Shown: piece by piece, positions 35,791 to 45,374 of the stretch | How the letters are laid out: every line of letters begins with the position of its first letter | Position numbering within the stretch: the stretch's first letter is position 1 | Assembly (NCBI RefSeq): GCF_000309385.1 | Contig: NZ_JH976537.1 | Location: 3,156,540 to 3,220,539 of the forward strand | Length of the DNA: 64,000 nucleotides | Origin: Nodosilinea nodulosa PCC 7104 | GTDB lineage: Bacteria > Cyanobacteriota > Cyanobacteriia > Phormidesmidales > Phormidesmidaceae | Reading direction: 5' to 3' | The notes under the pieces: model-generated | What the model was told of the DNA's origin: nothing | The model's database searches: none | What the model saw: the letters and a program-made list of their open reading frames with translations, nothing else | Translations under genes and position numbers: made by a program

Positions 35791-36686
35791 CGGGCATGCC
35801 CTCCTAAATGAGTTTTACTTAAACACTTGTCACAATTTTCTCATAATGTACACCACATAGCGCGATCGCAGGCACGGAGATTTGACGACCTGCCCCAGAT
35901 CACTTTAGCCGCGAGGCCTGAATGACGCCCCTACCCCTGACCATGCGGCGGCTTAACCCGCCCAAGGGGCGATCGCCATTGGGCGGCCATTCGCTGCCAG
36001 CTAGATTCAGACTCTCAACCGCAGCGCCCTTCGCGGCCTGTAGCGCAGGGGGGTGTGGACGGGGCGCGATCGCTAGGGGATCCGAGCTGAGGCTGTAACC
36101 AGTCATCGCAGCAGCTCAGCCCCGATGGACTGAACCTTTCAAAGCACAAAAGGCCTCTCCCTATAATTCTCTGGCTGCTAATTTTTTACTTGATTATCCA
36201 GCTCTAGCTGCCCAACTTACGGAATATCAATACTTTTCAAAGTTGTATCAGTCAACCAGCCCCTGAGTCCTTAAAATTCTCTGAAACGAGAAATATAAAG
36301 TCAATCATTGGCCCCAGACTTTCGTTTTTCAGAAACCCCTAATTTAATTTTTCTAGAGTTATTAACTTGTGAAAACTTCGCTTACCAAGGGTGGTAGTGA
36401 TTCTGTAGTTTGTTACTTAACCTGTCTTGGCTCTAGGGATATCAGGCCTTCTGAGGTGATCCTCAGGCTGGTCTAAACAATCTCTGGGCTTGGCTGTTAA
36501 ATGCTGAAACCCTTGACCCCCAAGCTTTTTCTTGGCCTACCGAGCAAAAAGTGGCAGGTTCTTGGAGCAGCTTGTACTGCCCAAACAGCTTATTTAAGCT
36601 TTCTATAGACTCAGGTTATATCCGTCTATCGAGTAGGAAGCGCCTTTATCCGCTCTGTATTTTCGAGTAGAAGAGAGGAGAGTCCC
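35791..36686. other. psbY-psaA divergent regulatory region
   Basis: About 900 bases with no credible gene. The psbY side is GC-rich with several HIP1-like GCGATCGC words; the 450 bases nearer psaA are AT-rich, as expected for promoters and a long 5' leader. A small perfect hairpin CTGAGG-TGAT-CCTCAG lies near 36450. GAGAGGAGAG, just before 36687, is the psaA ribosome-binding site. Cyanobacterial psaAB is usually light-controlled by the RpaB factor; I could not identify a convincing HLR1 site by eye. Confidence 0.6.
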
Positions 36687-38981
36687 ATGACCATAAGTCC
36701 CCCTGAACCGGGACAAAAAGTCAGGGTCGTGGTTGATAAAGACCCAGTGCCCGTCTCATTTGAGCGATGGGGCAAGCCGGGTCACTTCGACCGCACGTTG
36801 GCCAAAGGGCCCAAAACCACCACCTGGATTTGGAACCTGCACGCCGACGCCCACGACTTTGACAGTCACACCAGTGACCTGGAAGATATTTCGCGGAAGA
36901 TCTTCAGTGCTCACTTTGGCCATTTAGCCGTCATTTTCATCTGGCTAAGCGGCATGTACTTCCACGGTGCCAAGTTCTCCAACTACGAAGCTTGGCTCAC
37001 CAATCCCACCGGCATCAAGCCCAGTGCCCAGGTGGTTTGGCCTATTTTTGGCCAAGAGATTCTCAATGCCGACGTGGGCGGCGGCTTCCACGGCATCCAG
37101 ATCACCTCTGGCCTGTTCCAGATGTGGCGGGCCAACGGCATTACCAATGGCTTCCAGCTGTACTGCACCGCGATCGGCGCTCTGGTGATGGCGGGGCTGA
37201 TGCTGTTCGCCGGGTGGTTCCACTACCACAAGGCCGCTCCCAAGCTGGAGTGGTTCCAAAATGTGGAATCGATGATGAACCACCACCTGGCTGGGCTGCT
37301 GGGTCTGGGCTGCTTGGGCTACGCCGGTCAGCAGATCCATGTCTCCCTGCCGGTGAATGCCTGTCTGGATGCCATTGACGCCGGCAAGCCTTTGACCATT
37401 GGCGGTCGGCTGATCGACTCGGTGGCGGCCATACCTCTGCCCCACGAATGGATCCTAGACAAAAGTCTGATGGCGGATCTGTATCCTGGTTTTGCCGAGG
37501 GGCTAAGGCCGTTCTTTACCCTCAACTGGGGAGTCTATGCCGACTTCCTGACCTTCAAGGGTGGCCTGAACCCTCAGACCGGTGGGCTGTGGCTGTCGGA
37601 TACGGCTCACCACCACCTGGCGCTGGCGGTGCTATTTATTGTGGCGGGTCACTTCTACCGCACCAACTGGGGCATTGGCCACAGCTTTAAAGAGGTGCTG
37701 GAGGCGCATAAGGGACCCTTTACCGGCGAAGGCCACAAGGGCATGTACGAAATTTTCACCACCTCCTGGCACTGCCAGCTGGCGTGGAACCTGGCCTGGA
37801 TGGGGTCACTCTCCATCATCGTGGCCCAGCACATGTACTCGATGCCGCCTTACCCGTACATCGCCACCGACTACCCGACGCAGCTGTCGCTGTTTACCCA
37901 CCACATGTGGATTGGCGGCTTCTTGATCTGCGGGGCGGCGGCCCACGCGGCCATCTTCATGGTGCGCGACTATGAGCCGTCGGTGCATGTCAACAACAAC
38001 CTCGATCGCGTGCTGCGCCACCGCGACGCGATCATCTCGCACCTCAACTGGGTGTGTATTTTCCTGGGCTTCCACAGCTTTGGGCTGTACATCCACAACG
38101 ACACCATGCGGGCGCTGGGCCGACCCCAGGATATGTTCTCGGATACGGCGATTAATCTCCAGCCGGTGTTTGCTCAGTGGATTCAGGGCATCCATGCCGC
38201 TGCCGCTGGCAATACGGCTCCCAATGCCCTGGCCGGGGTCAGCCCGGTGTTTGATGGCGGCCTGGTGGCCGTGGGCGGCAAGGTAGCCATGGCGGCAATT
38301 CCCCTGGGGACAGCCGACTTCATGGTGCACCACATCCACGCCTTCACCATTCACGTGACGGTGCTGATTCTGCTCAAGGGTGTGCTGTTTGCCCGCAGCT
38401 CTCGGCTGGTGCCCGACAAGGGCGAACTGGGCTTCCGGTTCCCCTGCGACGGGCCGGGCCGGGGTGGCACCTGCCAGGTTTCTGGCTGGGATCACGTGTT
38501 CTTGGGCCTGTTCTGGATGTACAACTGCATCTCGATTGTGATTTTCCACTTCAGCTGGAAGATGCAGTCGGATGTGTGGGGTACGGTATCGCCGGATGGG
38601 GCGGTGTCGCACATTACTGGCGGCAACTTTGCGGCCAGTGCGATCACCATCAACGGCTGGCTGCGCGACTTTTTGTGGGCGCAGGCCTCCCAGGTGATTG
38701 GCTCCTACGGGTCGGCGCTGTCGGCCTACGGTCTGATGTTCCTGGGAGCGCACTTTGTCTGGGCCTTCAGCCTGATGTTCTTGTTCAGCGGCCGCGGCTA
38801 CTGGCAGGAGCTGATTGAATCGATTGTTTGGGCGCACAGCAAGCTGAAGCTGGCTCCGGCCATTCAGCCCCGTGCCCTGAGCATTACCCAAGGTCGGGCC
38901 GTGGGTGTGGCCCACTACCTGCTGGGAGGGATTGCCACGACGTGGGCCTTCTTCTTGGCGCGAATCATTGCGGTGGGATGA
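36687..38981 (+). CDS. psaA: Photosystem I core protein PsaA (P700 apoprotein A1)
   Basis: One of the two large subunits that bind P700, the electron-transfer chain and most antenna chlorophyll of photosystem I in the thylakoid membrane. The 764-residue product has the usual 11 membrane helices. The Fx iron-sulphur binding loop [20 protein letters not shown] carries both Cys ligands, and the helices around [15 protein letters not shown] and [20 protein letters not shown] are typical. The protein is complete (start [20 protein letters not shown], end [10 protein letters not shown]), with a good GAGAGGAGAG ribosome-binding site. psaB follows after 122 bases on the same strand, forming the conserved operon. 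Confidence 0.99.
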   Translation: MTISPPEPGQKVRVVVDKDPVPVSFERWGKPGHFDRTLAKGPKTTTWIWNLHADAHDFDSHTSDLEDISRKIFSAHFGHLAVIFIWLSGMYFHGAKFSNYEAWLTNPTGIKPSAQVVWPIFGQEILNADVGGGFHGIQITSGLFQMWRANGITNGFQLYCTAIGALVMAGLMLFAGWFHYHKAAPKLEWFQNVESMMNHHLAGLLGLGCLGYAGQQIHVSLPVNACLDAIDAGKPLTIGGRLIDSVAAIPLPHEWILDKSLMADLYPGFAEGLRPFFTLNWGVYADFLTFKGGLNPQTGGLWLSDTAHHHLALAVLFIVAGHFYRTNWGIGHSFKEVLEAHKGPFTGEGHKGMYEIFTTSWHCQLAWNLAWMGSLSIIVAQHMYSMPPYPYIATDYPTQLSLFTHHMWIGGFLICGAAAHAAIFMVRDYEPSVHVNNNLDRVLRHRDAIISHLNWVCIFLGFHSFGLYIHNDTMRALGRPQDMFSDTAINLQPVFAQWIQGIHAAAAGNTAPNALAGVSPVFDGGLVAVGGKVAMAAIPLGTADFMVHHIHAFTIHVTVLILLKGVLFARSSRLVPDKGELGFRFPCDGPGRGGTCQVSGWDHVFLGLFWMYNCISIVIFHFSWKMQSDVWGTVSPDGAVSHITGGNFAASAITINGWLRDFLWAQASQVIGSYGSALSAYGLMFLGAHFVWAFSLMFLFSGRGYWQELIESIVWAHSKLKLAPAIQPRALSITQGRAVGVAHYLLGGIATTWAFFLARIIAVG

Positions 38982-39004
38982 CCCGTTTGGTCATGGGATT
39001 CCCG

Positions 39005-39032
39005 GTGGGGGCACGGCATGCTGTGCCCCCAC
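39005..39032 (+). repeat. Hairpin in the psaA-psaB spacer
   Basis: Perfect 10-bp arms GTGGGGGCAC (39005-39014) and GTGCCCCCAC (39023-39032) around an 8-base loop. It resembles the GGGGCACGGCA...GTGCCCC palindromes that are scattered between genes in many cyanobacteria. No T-run follows, so it is more likely an RNA stabiliser or processing site than a full terminator. Confidence 0.8.
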
Positions 39033-39103
39033 ACCAACCCAAACCACCGATGTTCAGCGAATTGCGTTTTCTGACCATTCGTACAGCAAACCTGTTTTGA
39101 TTC

Positions 39104-41332
39104 ATGGCAACTAAATTCCCAAAATTTAGCCAGGACTTGGCAGCCGATCCGACCACAAGGCGGATTTGGTATGGGATTGCCACGGCCCACGACTTTGAAA
39201 GCCACGATGGCATGACGGAGGAAAATCTTTATCAAAAGGTTTTTGCTTCGCACTTTGGCCACCTGGCAATCATCTTTTTGTGGACGTCGGGCAACCTGTT
39301 CCACGTCGCCTGGCAAGGTAACTTCGAGCAGTGGGTGAAAGACCCGCTGGGCGTGAAACCGATCGCCCACGCGATCTGGGATCCGCAATTTGGCCAACCC
39401 GCTGTGGATGCCTTCACCCAGGGCGGGGCTAGCTATCCGGTTAACATTTCATTTTCAGGGGTGTACCACTGGTGGTACACCATCGGCATGCGCACCAATG
39501 CCGACCTCTACGGCGGTGCGATGTTCCTGCTAATTCTGGCGGCAGTATTTCTGTTCGCCGGTTGGCTGCACCTCCAGCCCAAGTTTCGGCCCAGTTTGGC
39601 CTGGTTTAAGAACGCCGAATCGCGACTGAACCACCACCTGGCTGGGTTGTTTGGCGTTAGCTCGCTGGCCTGGGCCGGGCACCTGATTCACGTGGCGATT
39701 CCCGAAGCGCGGGGGCAGCACGTGGGCTGGGATAACTTCCTGTCGGTGCGGCCTCACCCAGCTGGGCTCAAGCCGTTCTTTACCGGCCAGTGGGGGGTCT
39801 ATGCCCAAAACCCAGATACGCCAAACCATGTGTTTGGCACAGCCCAGGGGTCGGGCGATGCGATTCTCACCTTTTTGGGTGGGTTCCATCCCCAGACCGA
39901 TGCGCTGTGGCTGACGGATATTGCCCACCACCACCTGGCGATCGCGGTGTTGTTCATCGTCGCTGGCCACATGTACCGGACTAACTTCGGTATTGGCCAC
40001 GACATGAAGACCATCATGGATGCCCACCGTCCCCCCGAAGGCACCCCCTTTGGCGGCTGGATTGGGGCCGGCCATAAGGGTATGTATGACACCTACAACA
40101 ACTCGCTGCACTTCCAGCTGGGCTGGCACCTGGCTTGCCTGGGTGTGGTGACGTCGCTGGTGGCGCAGCACATGTACTCGCTGCCGTCCTACGCCTTTAT
40201 CGCCAAGGACTATACGACCCAGGCGGCGCTCTATACCCATCACCAGTACATCGCTGGCTTCTTGATGGTGGGGGCGTTTGCCCACGGGGCGATCTTCCTG
40301 ATTCGCGACTATGACCCCAAGGCGAACGAGAACAACGTGCTTTACCGCATGTTGGAGCATAAGGAAGCGCTGATTTCCCACCTGAGCTGGGTGTCGCTGT
40401 TCCTGGGCTTCCATACCCTGGGGCTGTACGTACATAACGACGTGGTAGTGGCCTTTGGCACCCCCGAAAAGCAAATCCTGGTGGAGCCCGTCTTCGCCCA
40501 GTGGATTCAGGCGGCCCACGGCAAGCTGCTCTACGGTATGGATACCCTGCTATCTAACCCCGACAGCATTGCTACAACGGCCTGGCCCAACCACGGCAAC
40601 GTGTGGCTCGGCGGCTGGCTGGATGCCATCAACAGCAGCAGTAACTCGCTGTTCTTGAATATTGGCCCTGGGGACTTTTTGGTCCACCATGCGATCGCCC
40701 TGGGTCTGCATACCACCACCTTGATTTTGGTCAAGGGTGCGCTGGATGCGCGCGGCTCGAAGCTGATGCCCGACAAAAAAGACTTCGGCTACAGCTTCCC
40801 CTGCGACGGCCCCGGCCGGGGCGGCACCTGCGACATCTCCGCGTGGGATGCCTTCTACCTGGCCATGTTCTGGATGCTCAATACCGTCGGCTGGTTGACG
40901 TTCTACTGGCACTGGAAACATCTGACCCTGTGGTCGGGCAACGTGGCCCAGTTCAACGAAAACTCGACCTACCTGATGGGCTGGTTCCGAGACTACCTGT
41001 GGCTGAACTCGTCGCAGCTGATCAATGGCTACAACCCGTACGGCATGAATAACCTGGCGGTCTGGTCCTGGATGTTCCTGTTTGGACACCTGGTCTGGGC
41101 GACGGGCTTCATGTTCCTAATCTCCTGGCGGGGCTACTGGCAGGAGCTGATCGAGACCCTGGCATGGGCCCACGAGCGCACTCCCCTGGCGAACCTGGTT
41201 CGCTGGAAGGACAAGCCCGTTGCCATGTCAATCGTGCAGGGTCGAGTGGTGGGTCTGGCTCACTTTACGGTGGGTTACATCCTTACCTACGCGGCCTTCC
41301 TGATCGCCTCGACGTCGAGTCGCTTTGGCTAG
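39104..41332 (+). CDS. psaB: Photosystem I core protein PsaB (P700 apoprotein A2)
   Basis: Partner of PsaA in the photosystem I reaction centre. The 742-residue product begins [20 protein letters not shown] and ends [13 protein letters not shown], as in other cyanobacteria. The Fx ligand loop [20 protein letters not shown] and the P700 region helices are intact. The loop at about residues 305-325 ([20 protein letters not shown]) is a few residues longer than in the short type of PsaB, which has PPTGGLLGEGHKGLYD. The stretch after it, [20 protein letters not shown], resembles that of Thermosynechococcus. This area of PsaB is variable among cyanobacteria and can affect bound low-energy chlorophylls. 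Confidence 0.99.
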   Translation: MATKFPKFSQDLAADPTTRRIWYGIATAHDFESHDGMTEENLYQKVFASHFGHLAIIFLWTSGNLFHVAWQGNFEQWVKDPLGVKPIAHAIWDPQFGQPAVDAFTQGGASYPVNISFSGVYHWWYTIGMRTNADLYGGAMFLLILAAVFLFAGWLHLQPKFRPSLAWFKNAESRLNHHLAGLFGVSSLAWAGHLIHVAIPEARGQHVGWDNFLSVRPHPAGLKPFFTGQWGVYAQNPDTPNHVFGTAQGSGDAILTFLGGFHPQTDALWLTDIAHHHLAIAVLFIVAGHMYRTNFGIGHDMKTIMDAHRPPEGTPFGGWIGAGHKGMYDTYNNSLHFQLGWHLACLGVVTSLVAQHMYSLPSYAFIAKDYTTQAALYTHHQYIAGFLMVGAFAHGAIFLIRDYDPKANENNVLYRMLEHKEALISHLSWVSLFLGFHTLGLYVHNDVVVAFGTPEKQILVEPVFAQWIQAAHGKLLYGMDTLLSNPDSIATTAWPNHGNVWLGGWLDAINSSSNSLFLNIGPGDFLVHHAIALGLHTTTLILVKGALDARGSKLMPDKKDFGYSFPCDGPGRGGTCDISAWDAFYLAMFWMLNTVGWLTFYWHWKHLTLWSGNVAQFNENSTYLMGWFRDYLWLNSSQLINGYNPYGMNNLAVWSWMFLFGHLVWATGFMFLISWRGYWQELIETLAWAHERTPLANLVRWKDKPVAMSIVQGRVVGLAHFTVGYILTYAAFLIASTSSRFG

Positions 41333-41976
41333 CGAGGCTACATCCCGGAGACAAATCGATCCCCCCAGTTGTTTGTGGTAGGGCGTGCATCAGAAAGCCT
41401 CCTTTCTTAAGGGGGCAGCTCTTGCCTCCCGACAACAACCTACTGCCCCCCTTTCCAAGGGGGGATGGGGGGATCAAAACCAAAACATTCGGTAACTCAT
41501 CCACAACAAGAGTCTTCCTTTAAGCATTTTGAATAATCTGAGGTGTCTGAGCGGCTCTCTACATTCGCCCTCTGCCATCTCGCAACCTTGAGACGGATGG
41601 AGACTCTCCGCTGCTCAAGAGTCCTGGTTCTTCGGGGTAGTTGAGCCAGGACTTTTATTGTCTGTAGATATGGCTATCCTGAGCAGACACAGCCGATCGC
41701 CCAGGATAGCGGTTTAGGGCGGACCGGCCTATCGCTTCCCGTGCCTCGACAGGCTGATGCAGAGCCCCAGCAGCAAAGGCAGCCGCCACAACTCCTACCC
41801 CACCCACCCCGACTGCCCTCGGCAGATCCGGCAGCCTGGGCAAATGTATGGATACGATTCAGAAGTAAGGGCATGTGTATGGCTAGAGGTTTGCTCAGAT
41901 TGGGCGGCCGTAGCGCATTGGTGCCCGGTGGCCCGATTTTTTGTACCTCCCTGAATTTGTAGCGATCGCGCCTGCT
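41333..41976. other. psaB downstream region with repeats and a terminator
   Basis: No credible gene. From 41400 to 41475 there is a GC-skewed imperfect inverted repeat (CTTAAGGGGGCAG ... CTGCCCCCCTTTCCAAGGG, followed by GGATGGGGGGATC), of a kind widely dispersed in cyanobacterial genomes. At 41620-41653 lies a terminator: arms AGTCCTGGTTC and GAGCCAGGACT (one G-T pair), followed by TTTATTG. It may end the psaAB transcript. The 320 bases before the glycosyltransferase ATG show nothing else certain. Confidence 0.65.
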
Positions 41977-42837
41977 ATGGAAGATGTCTCCATTGTTGTC
42001 TTAGTCAAAAACCGCCCGCGCCACCTGCGGAATCTGCTGAAGGGGGTGCAGCAGCTAGAGTCCCCTCCCCTAGAGACGATCGTTGTGCACATGAACGAAG
42101 CGGAGCAGCCCCAGCCCGATTTCTTCACGGGCCGATACGTTTCGGCCCAGGTCAACGATCCGGCGTCACCCCTTCCCCTGGCCCGCGCCCGCAACCTGGG
42201 GGCGTCCCTGGCCCAGGGAAAGGGGCTAATTTTTTTGGATGTGGACTGTATTCCAGCCCGACGGCTGGTACTGGACTATGCGAATGCTTTAGCCAAGGCT
42301 CCTACCGCGATCGCCATGGGTGCGGTCTATTACCTGCCTCAGCCCCTGCCCCCCGACTGGGATGACGCTGCACTGGTGGCGAACGGACGGCCCCACGGTG
42401 CCAGAGCCTACCTTGCGCCCGGTGCGGTGCAGGTTACCCAGGACTACCACCTGTTTTGGTCGCTCAACTTTGCGGTAGCTAAAACCGTGTTTTGCAACCA
42501 AATCGGCGGGTTTGACACAGCCTTTTGCGGCTACGGCGGCGAAGATACCGACTTTGCTATGACCGCTCAGGCCACTGGCGTACCCCTGGCCTGGATTGGC
42601 GGCGGCAGCGCGTTTCACCAATACCACGACCATTATTTTCCGCCCCTGCAGCACTTCCACGACATCCTTCGCAACGCAACGGTGTTTCATCGCAAGTGGG
42701 GCTGGTGGCCGATGGAAAAATGGCTGGGGGCGTTTTCGCAGGCGGGCTACATCCGCTGGTCGACGACGGCTGAGGGAATTGAGGTCGTCGCGGCCCCTAC
42801 GGCTGAGGCGATCGCTGCCGCCCGCCAGGGATGCTAG
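41977..42837 (+). CDS. Glycosyltransferase family 2 protein
   Basis: 286 residues from the ATG at 41977. The GT-A fold is shown by the N-terminal VSIVVLVKNRPRHLRNLLKG, the nucleotide-sugar segment PLPLARARNLGASLAQGKG, the metal-binding LIFLDVDCIP (DxD), and the acceptor part IGGFDTAFCGYGGEDTDFAM with the EDxDF catalytic motif. It has no membrane segment and is probably cytosolic. The 3' end overlaps the convergent glycosyltransferase gene by 41 bases (42797-42837). The sugar donor cannot be read from the sequence. Confidence 0.9.
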   Translation: MEDVSIVVLVKNRPRHLRNLLKGVQQLESPPLETIVVHMNEAEQPQPDFFTGRYVSAQVNDPASPLPLARARNLGASLAQGKGLIFLDVDCIPARRLVLDYANALAKAPTAIAMGAVYYLPQPLPPDWDDAALVANGRPHGARAYLAPGAVQVTQDYHLFWSLNFAVAKTVFCNQIGGFDTAFCGYGGEDTDFAMTAQATGVPLAWIGGGSAFHQYHDHYFPPLQHFHDILRNATVFHRKWGWWPMEKWLGAFSQAGYIRWSTTAEGIEVVAAPTAEAIAAARQGC

Positions 42838-43864
42838 CTGCCTCAGCAAACTGCTGGGCAATTAAGGCGGCGGCGCGTTTGGCCCCCTCAGCGGATAACA
42901 CCGCGCCCCAGGTCTCTACCGCCAGCGATTGGGCCTGGTCGATCGCCCGTCGCCAGTCGCTACTCCGCTCGGGCCAGGTCTCTAGCACCACCGCCAGCCG
43001 CTGGCGGGCCAGCTGATCGGCCTTGGCCCTTTGCTCATCAAAAAAGCGCCACTCCGGCAGGGCAATGAACGGCTTGCGCCAGTGGCCCACCTCCAGAACG
43101 CTGTTGTTGCCGGCGTTGGCCATCACGATCTGAGCCTGCTGGATATAGGGGCTGGGGTTGGGCAGCCGGGGCAGGAGCTGAAAGTTGGCGCCGGTCAGAA
43201 TCGTGTCGAAGCCAATTCCAATCCAGCGGTAGTCGGGGACGAGCTGAGATGCGATCGCCACGGCGGCGGGGGTAATCTGGCTCATACCCTGGCCCCGCAT
43301 GACCAAGATATAGGGTCGATCTGACACGGCGGTGCGCGATGGCGGTGGCGGCATAAAGATACCGCCGCCGTAGTGGGTTTTGGCGCGCATCCAGTCGGGC
43401 ACCCAGTCTTCTTCAAAGGCCTGGGGGTAGCTAGCGATTAAACCTGCCGCCGCCCGATAGCACTGCAAGTGAGCCGGGTCGTCCCGCTGGCCGCTCATCC
43501 GCATGTACCAGTAGGGAATGCCGGCCAGCCGCATGATCATGGCGGTTTCCACACACACGTCGATCACCGCTAGGGCACATCGATAGCGCTGGCACAGGTC
43601 GCAAATGGCCTGCATTCTGGGCAAATAGCGGCGCTCGGTGCCGTAGGGAATGTGCAGTACATCATCGGCCAGCTGCTGGCTGCCGCCGGGGCGCAGGGGG
43701 GGAACGGCGTGAAGGGAGTGCTGGGGACTGAGCTCCTTGAACAAATTGGGCCGCTCCGAAGCCACAACCACGGGCAGCTTCAGGTGCTGAAGGATGGCTT
43801 CGGTTCGGCGCGTGTGGCCCGAGCCATCGGCGTTGACAAAGTAGAACAGGCTGCTGTCGGTCAT
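42797..43864 (-). CDS. MurG-like glycosyltransferase (GT-B fold, GT28-like C-terminus)
   Basis: 355 residues. The N-terminus FYFVNADGSGHTRRTEAILQ resembles the GxGH donor/acceptor loop of MurG-type enzymes. The C-terminal half has QQAQIVMANAGNNSVLEVGH and FIALPEWRFFDEQRAKADQL, matching the donor-binding helix and loop of the family. The sugar and acceptor are unknown; with two other glycosyltransferases alongside, surface glycan or glycolipid synthesis is likely. The start ATG overlaps the end of the upstream GT4 gene by four bases, so the two minus-strand genes are translationally coupled. Confidence 0.82.
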   Translation of the reverse strand: MTDSSLFYFVNADGSGHTRRTEAILQHLKLPVVVASERPNLFKELSPQHSLHAVPPLRPGGSQQLADDVLHIPYGTERRYLPRMQAICDLCQRYRCALAVIDVCVETAMIMRLAGIPYWYMRMSGQRDDPAHLQCYRAAAGLIASYPQAFEEDWVPDWMRAKTHYGGGIFMPPPPSRTAVSDRPYILVMRGQGMSQITPAAVAIASQLVPDYRWIGIGFDTILTGANFQLLPRLPNPSPYIQQAQIVMANAGNNSVLEVGHWRKPFIALPEWRFFDEQRAKADQLARQRLAVVLETWPERSSDWRRAIDQAQSLAVETWGAVLSAEGAKRAAALIAQQFAEAASIPGGRQRSPQP

Positions 43865-44940
43865 GGTGCTGAAGATAGGGCTGAAACGGAGATGCGATCG
43901 CCCACCAGCCGCTGATAGAGGTGGGTATAATTGCGAAGCATGGTGTCAACGGAAAACAACTCCGTAGCCCGGCGGCGGCAGGCTTGGGGGCACAGCTGCT
44001 GCGCCTGGGGAATAGCTTTCGCCAGGCCTTCGACATCGTTCTGCGCTACCAGCACCCCGGTTTCAGGGGTCAAAATTTCGGATAAGGCCCCTCGTCGGAA
44101 CCCGGCCACCGGGGTGCCGCTAGCCAGGGCCTCGGCGGCCACCAGGCCAAAGGGTTCATCCCAGCAGGGGGTGCAGATAAAAACGCTGGCCCGAGCCACC
44201 TCATCCGCGAGGGTGACGGTGTTTAAGCTGCCTAAATAGGCAACATCCTGGCCCAGCCAGGGTTCGATTTGCTCTGCGAAATAGTCTGAGTCGTGAATTG
44301 GCCCGCAAATTTTGAGCTGCACGTTGGCCAGTCTGGCGGCCTGGATCGCCAGGTGAGTTCCTTTTTCTGGCGTAATTCGACCAAACCAGATCGCGTGCCT
44401 TGCTTGCTGGCGCAGGGGCAGCCAAATGGTCGTATCTACGCCGTTGTAAACCAGGGTGACGTTTAACTCTGGAATCTCGCGCTGCCAGGCCCTCACAACA
44501 GTTTTTGAAACGCCAATTACGTGGTGGTTTTGAGCGGCCAGGCTGGCTCTGAACCCCTCCACCAAACTCGGGAAAGGCGGCGTGTGCAAAACCGTTACCA
44601 TCGGCATTGGCAGCGACCCCGCCATTTGTAAGGGAATGTAGTTCAGGCTGTTGTTGTGGATCAGGTCGTAGTCGCTGTGTTGCAGCAGCTGCATCAGCGC
44701 TGTGTATCGCTCTTCTCGATAGTCTGCAATGTTGGCATCAGACTTAAATAACCCAACTTCAGTAGGTCTAAAAAAGGGGACAAACGGCAGTGTTTCATCT
44801 GTGCCAACCGCTGAATACAGCGTGACGTGGTGGCCAGCCCGCTGGAGCTGCCTAGTCAAACTGCTGGTATGAGCCTCTAATCCCCCGGCAAAGGGCTCTT
44901 GGATGGGGTAGTGGGAATGGGAAATAACAGCTATCTTCAC
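43861..44940 (-). CDS. Glycosyltransferase family 4 protein
   Basis: 359 residues, GT-B fold. The N-terminal part MKIAVISHSHYPIQEPFAGG and LEAHTSSLTRQLQRAGHHVT is the acceptor domain. The donor domain contains WFGRITPEKGTHLAIQAARL and the E-x7-E motif in DEPFGLVAAEALASGTPVAG. The start is GTG at 44940. It is the first gene of a two-gene minus-strand operon. A homologue that adds hexoses to glycolipids or exopolysaccharide would fit; the acceptor is unknown. Confidence 0.92.
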   Translation of the reverse strand: MKIAVISHSHYPIQEPFAGGLEAHTSSLTRQLQRAGHHVTLYSAVGTDETLPFVPFFRPTEVGLFKSDANIADYREERYTALMQLLQHSDYDLIHNNSLNYIPLQMAGSLPMPMVTVLHTPPFPSLVEGFRASLAAQNHHVIGVSKTVVRAWQREIPELNVTLVYNGVDTTIWLPLRQQARHAIWFGRITPEKGTHLAIQAARLANVQLKICGPIHDSDYFAEQIEPWLGQDVAYLGSLNTVTLADEVARASVFICTPCWDEPFGLVAAEALASGTPVAGFRRGALSEILTPETGVLVAQNDVEGLAKAIPQAQQLCPQACRRRATELFSVDTMLRNYTHLYQRLVGDRISVSALSSAP

Positions 44941-45374
44941 GCGAAGAATCCTTTCTGGGCGCAGCAGTGACTATTTTTGAGGGGATGATGTCTATAAAAA
45001 AGCAGTGCTTTTAAAGGCACACAACAGCTATGAAATTGAATACAGAATCGGCGATTCTAGCTATAGCTAAATCCTATAGATGCATCATAAAGAAGTTGTT
45101 TTGCTGCAAAACTCTTTCTTTGGAAGTAATTTAATCAGGCCTGCTCGGTGGAATTGACTCAATGAAGCTGAGGCGATGTGCCGCTTTAATCTATTTAGGC
45201 AAAAATCCGCTGTTTGTGAGCATATGGGTTTGAAATGCCATCGGCCCAAAGATACAGAAGGTGTAGGACCTGGTTGTAAAGGCCATTTCTACTGATAGGT
45301 ATATTGGTCTTTTAAATGCGTTAGTAAAGACTATAGAGAGTTCATGTTTAGACCGCATTTAGATCGTACGTATA
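44941..45374. other. Divergent AT-rich intergenic region
   Basis: 434 bases between the divergent GT4 and topoisomerase genes. No gene is seen. It is AT-rich, with a small palindrome AAAAGCA-G-TGCTTTT near 45000; it probably contains promoters for both directions, which I cannot place. Confidence 0.55.

Noticed and set aside
35900-36106. 68-codon frame on the minus strand upstream of psaA
   Set aside because: Pro/Arg-rich without domain or ribosome-binding site; lies in a repeat-like GC-rich stretch.
36420-36686. A psaA leader RNA motif with UNCG hairpins
   Set aside because: Only one small perfect hairpin with a TGAT loop was found; the expected set of hairpins was not seen.
37806-38915. 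Long open frame antisense to psaA (and a similar one at 39530-40519 antisense to psaB)
   Set aside because: It mirrors the codon pattern of the photosystem genes; the translation is rich in His, Gln, Arg and Pro with no domain.
41540-41620. tRNA-like sequence starting GGTGTCTGAGCGG
   Set aside because: The start recalls a Ser/Leu tRNA, but no T-loop GTTCRA, anticodon stem or matching acceptor stem follows.
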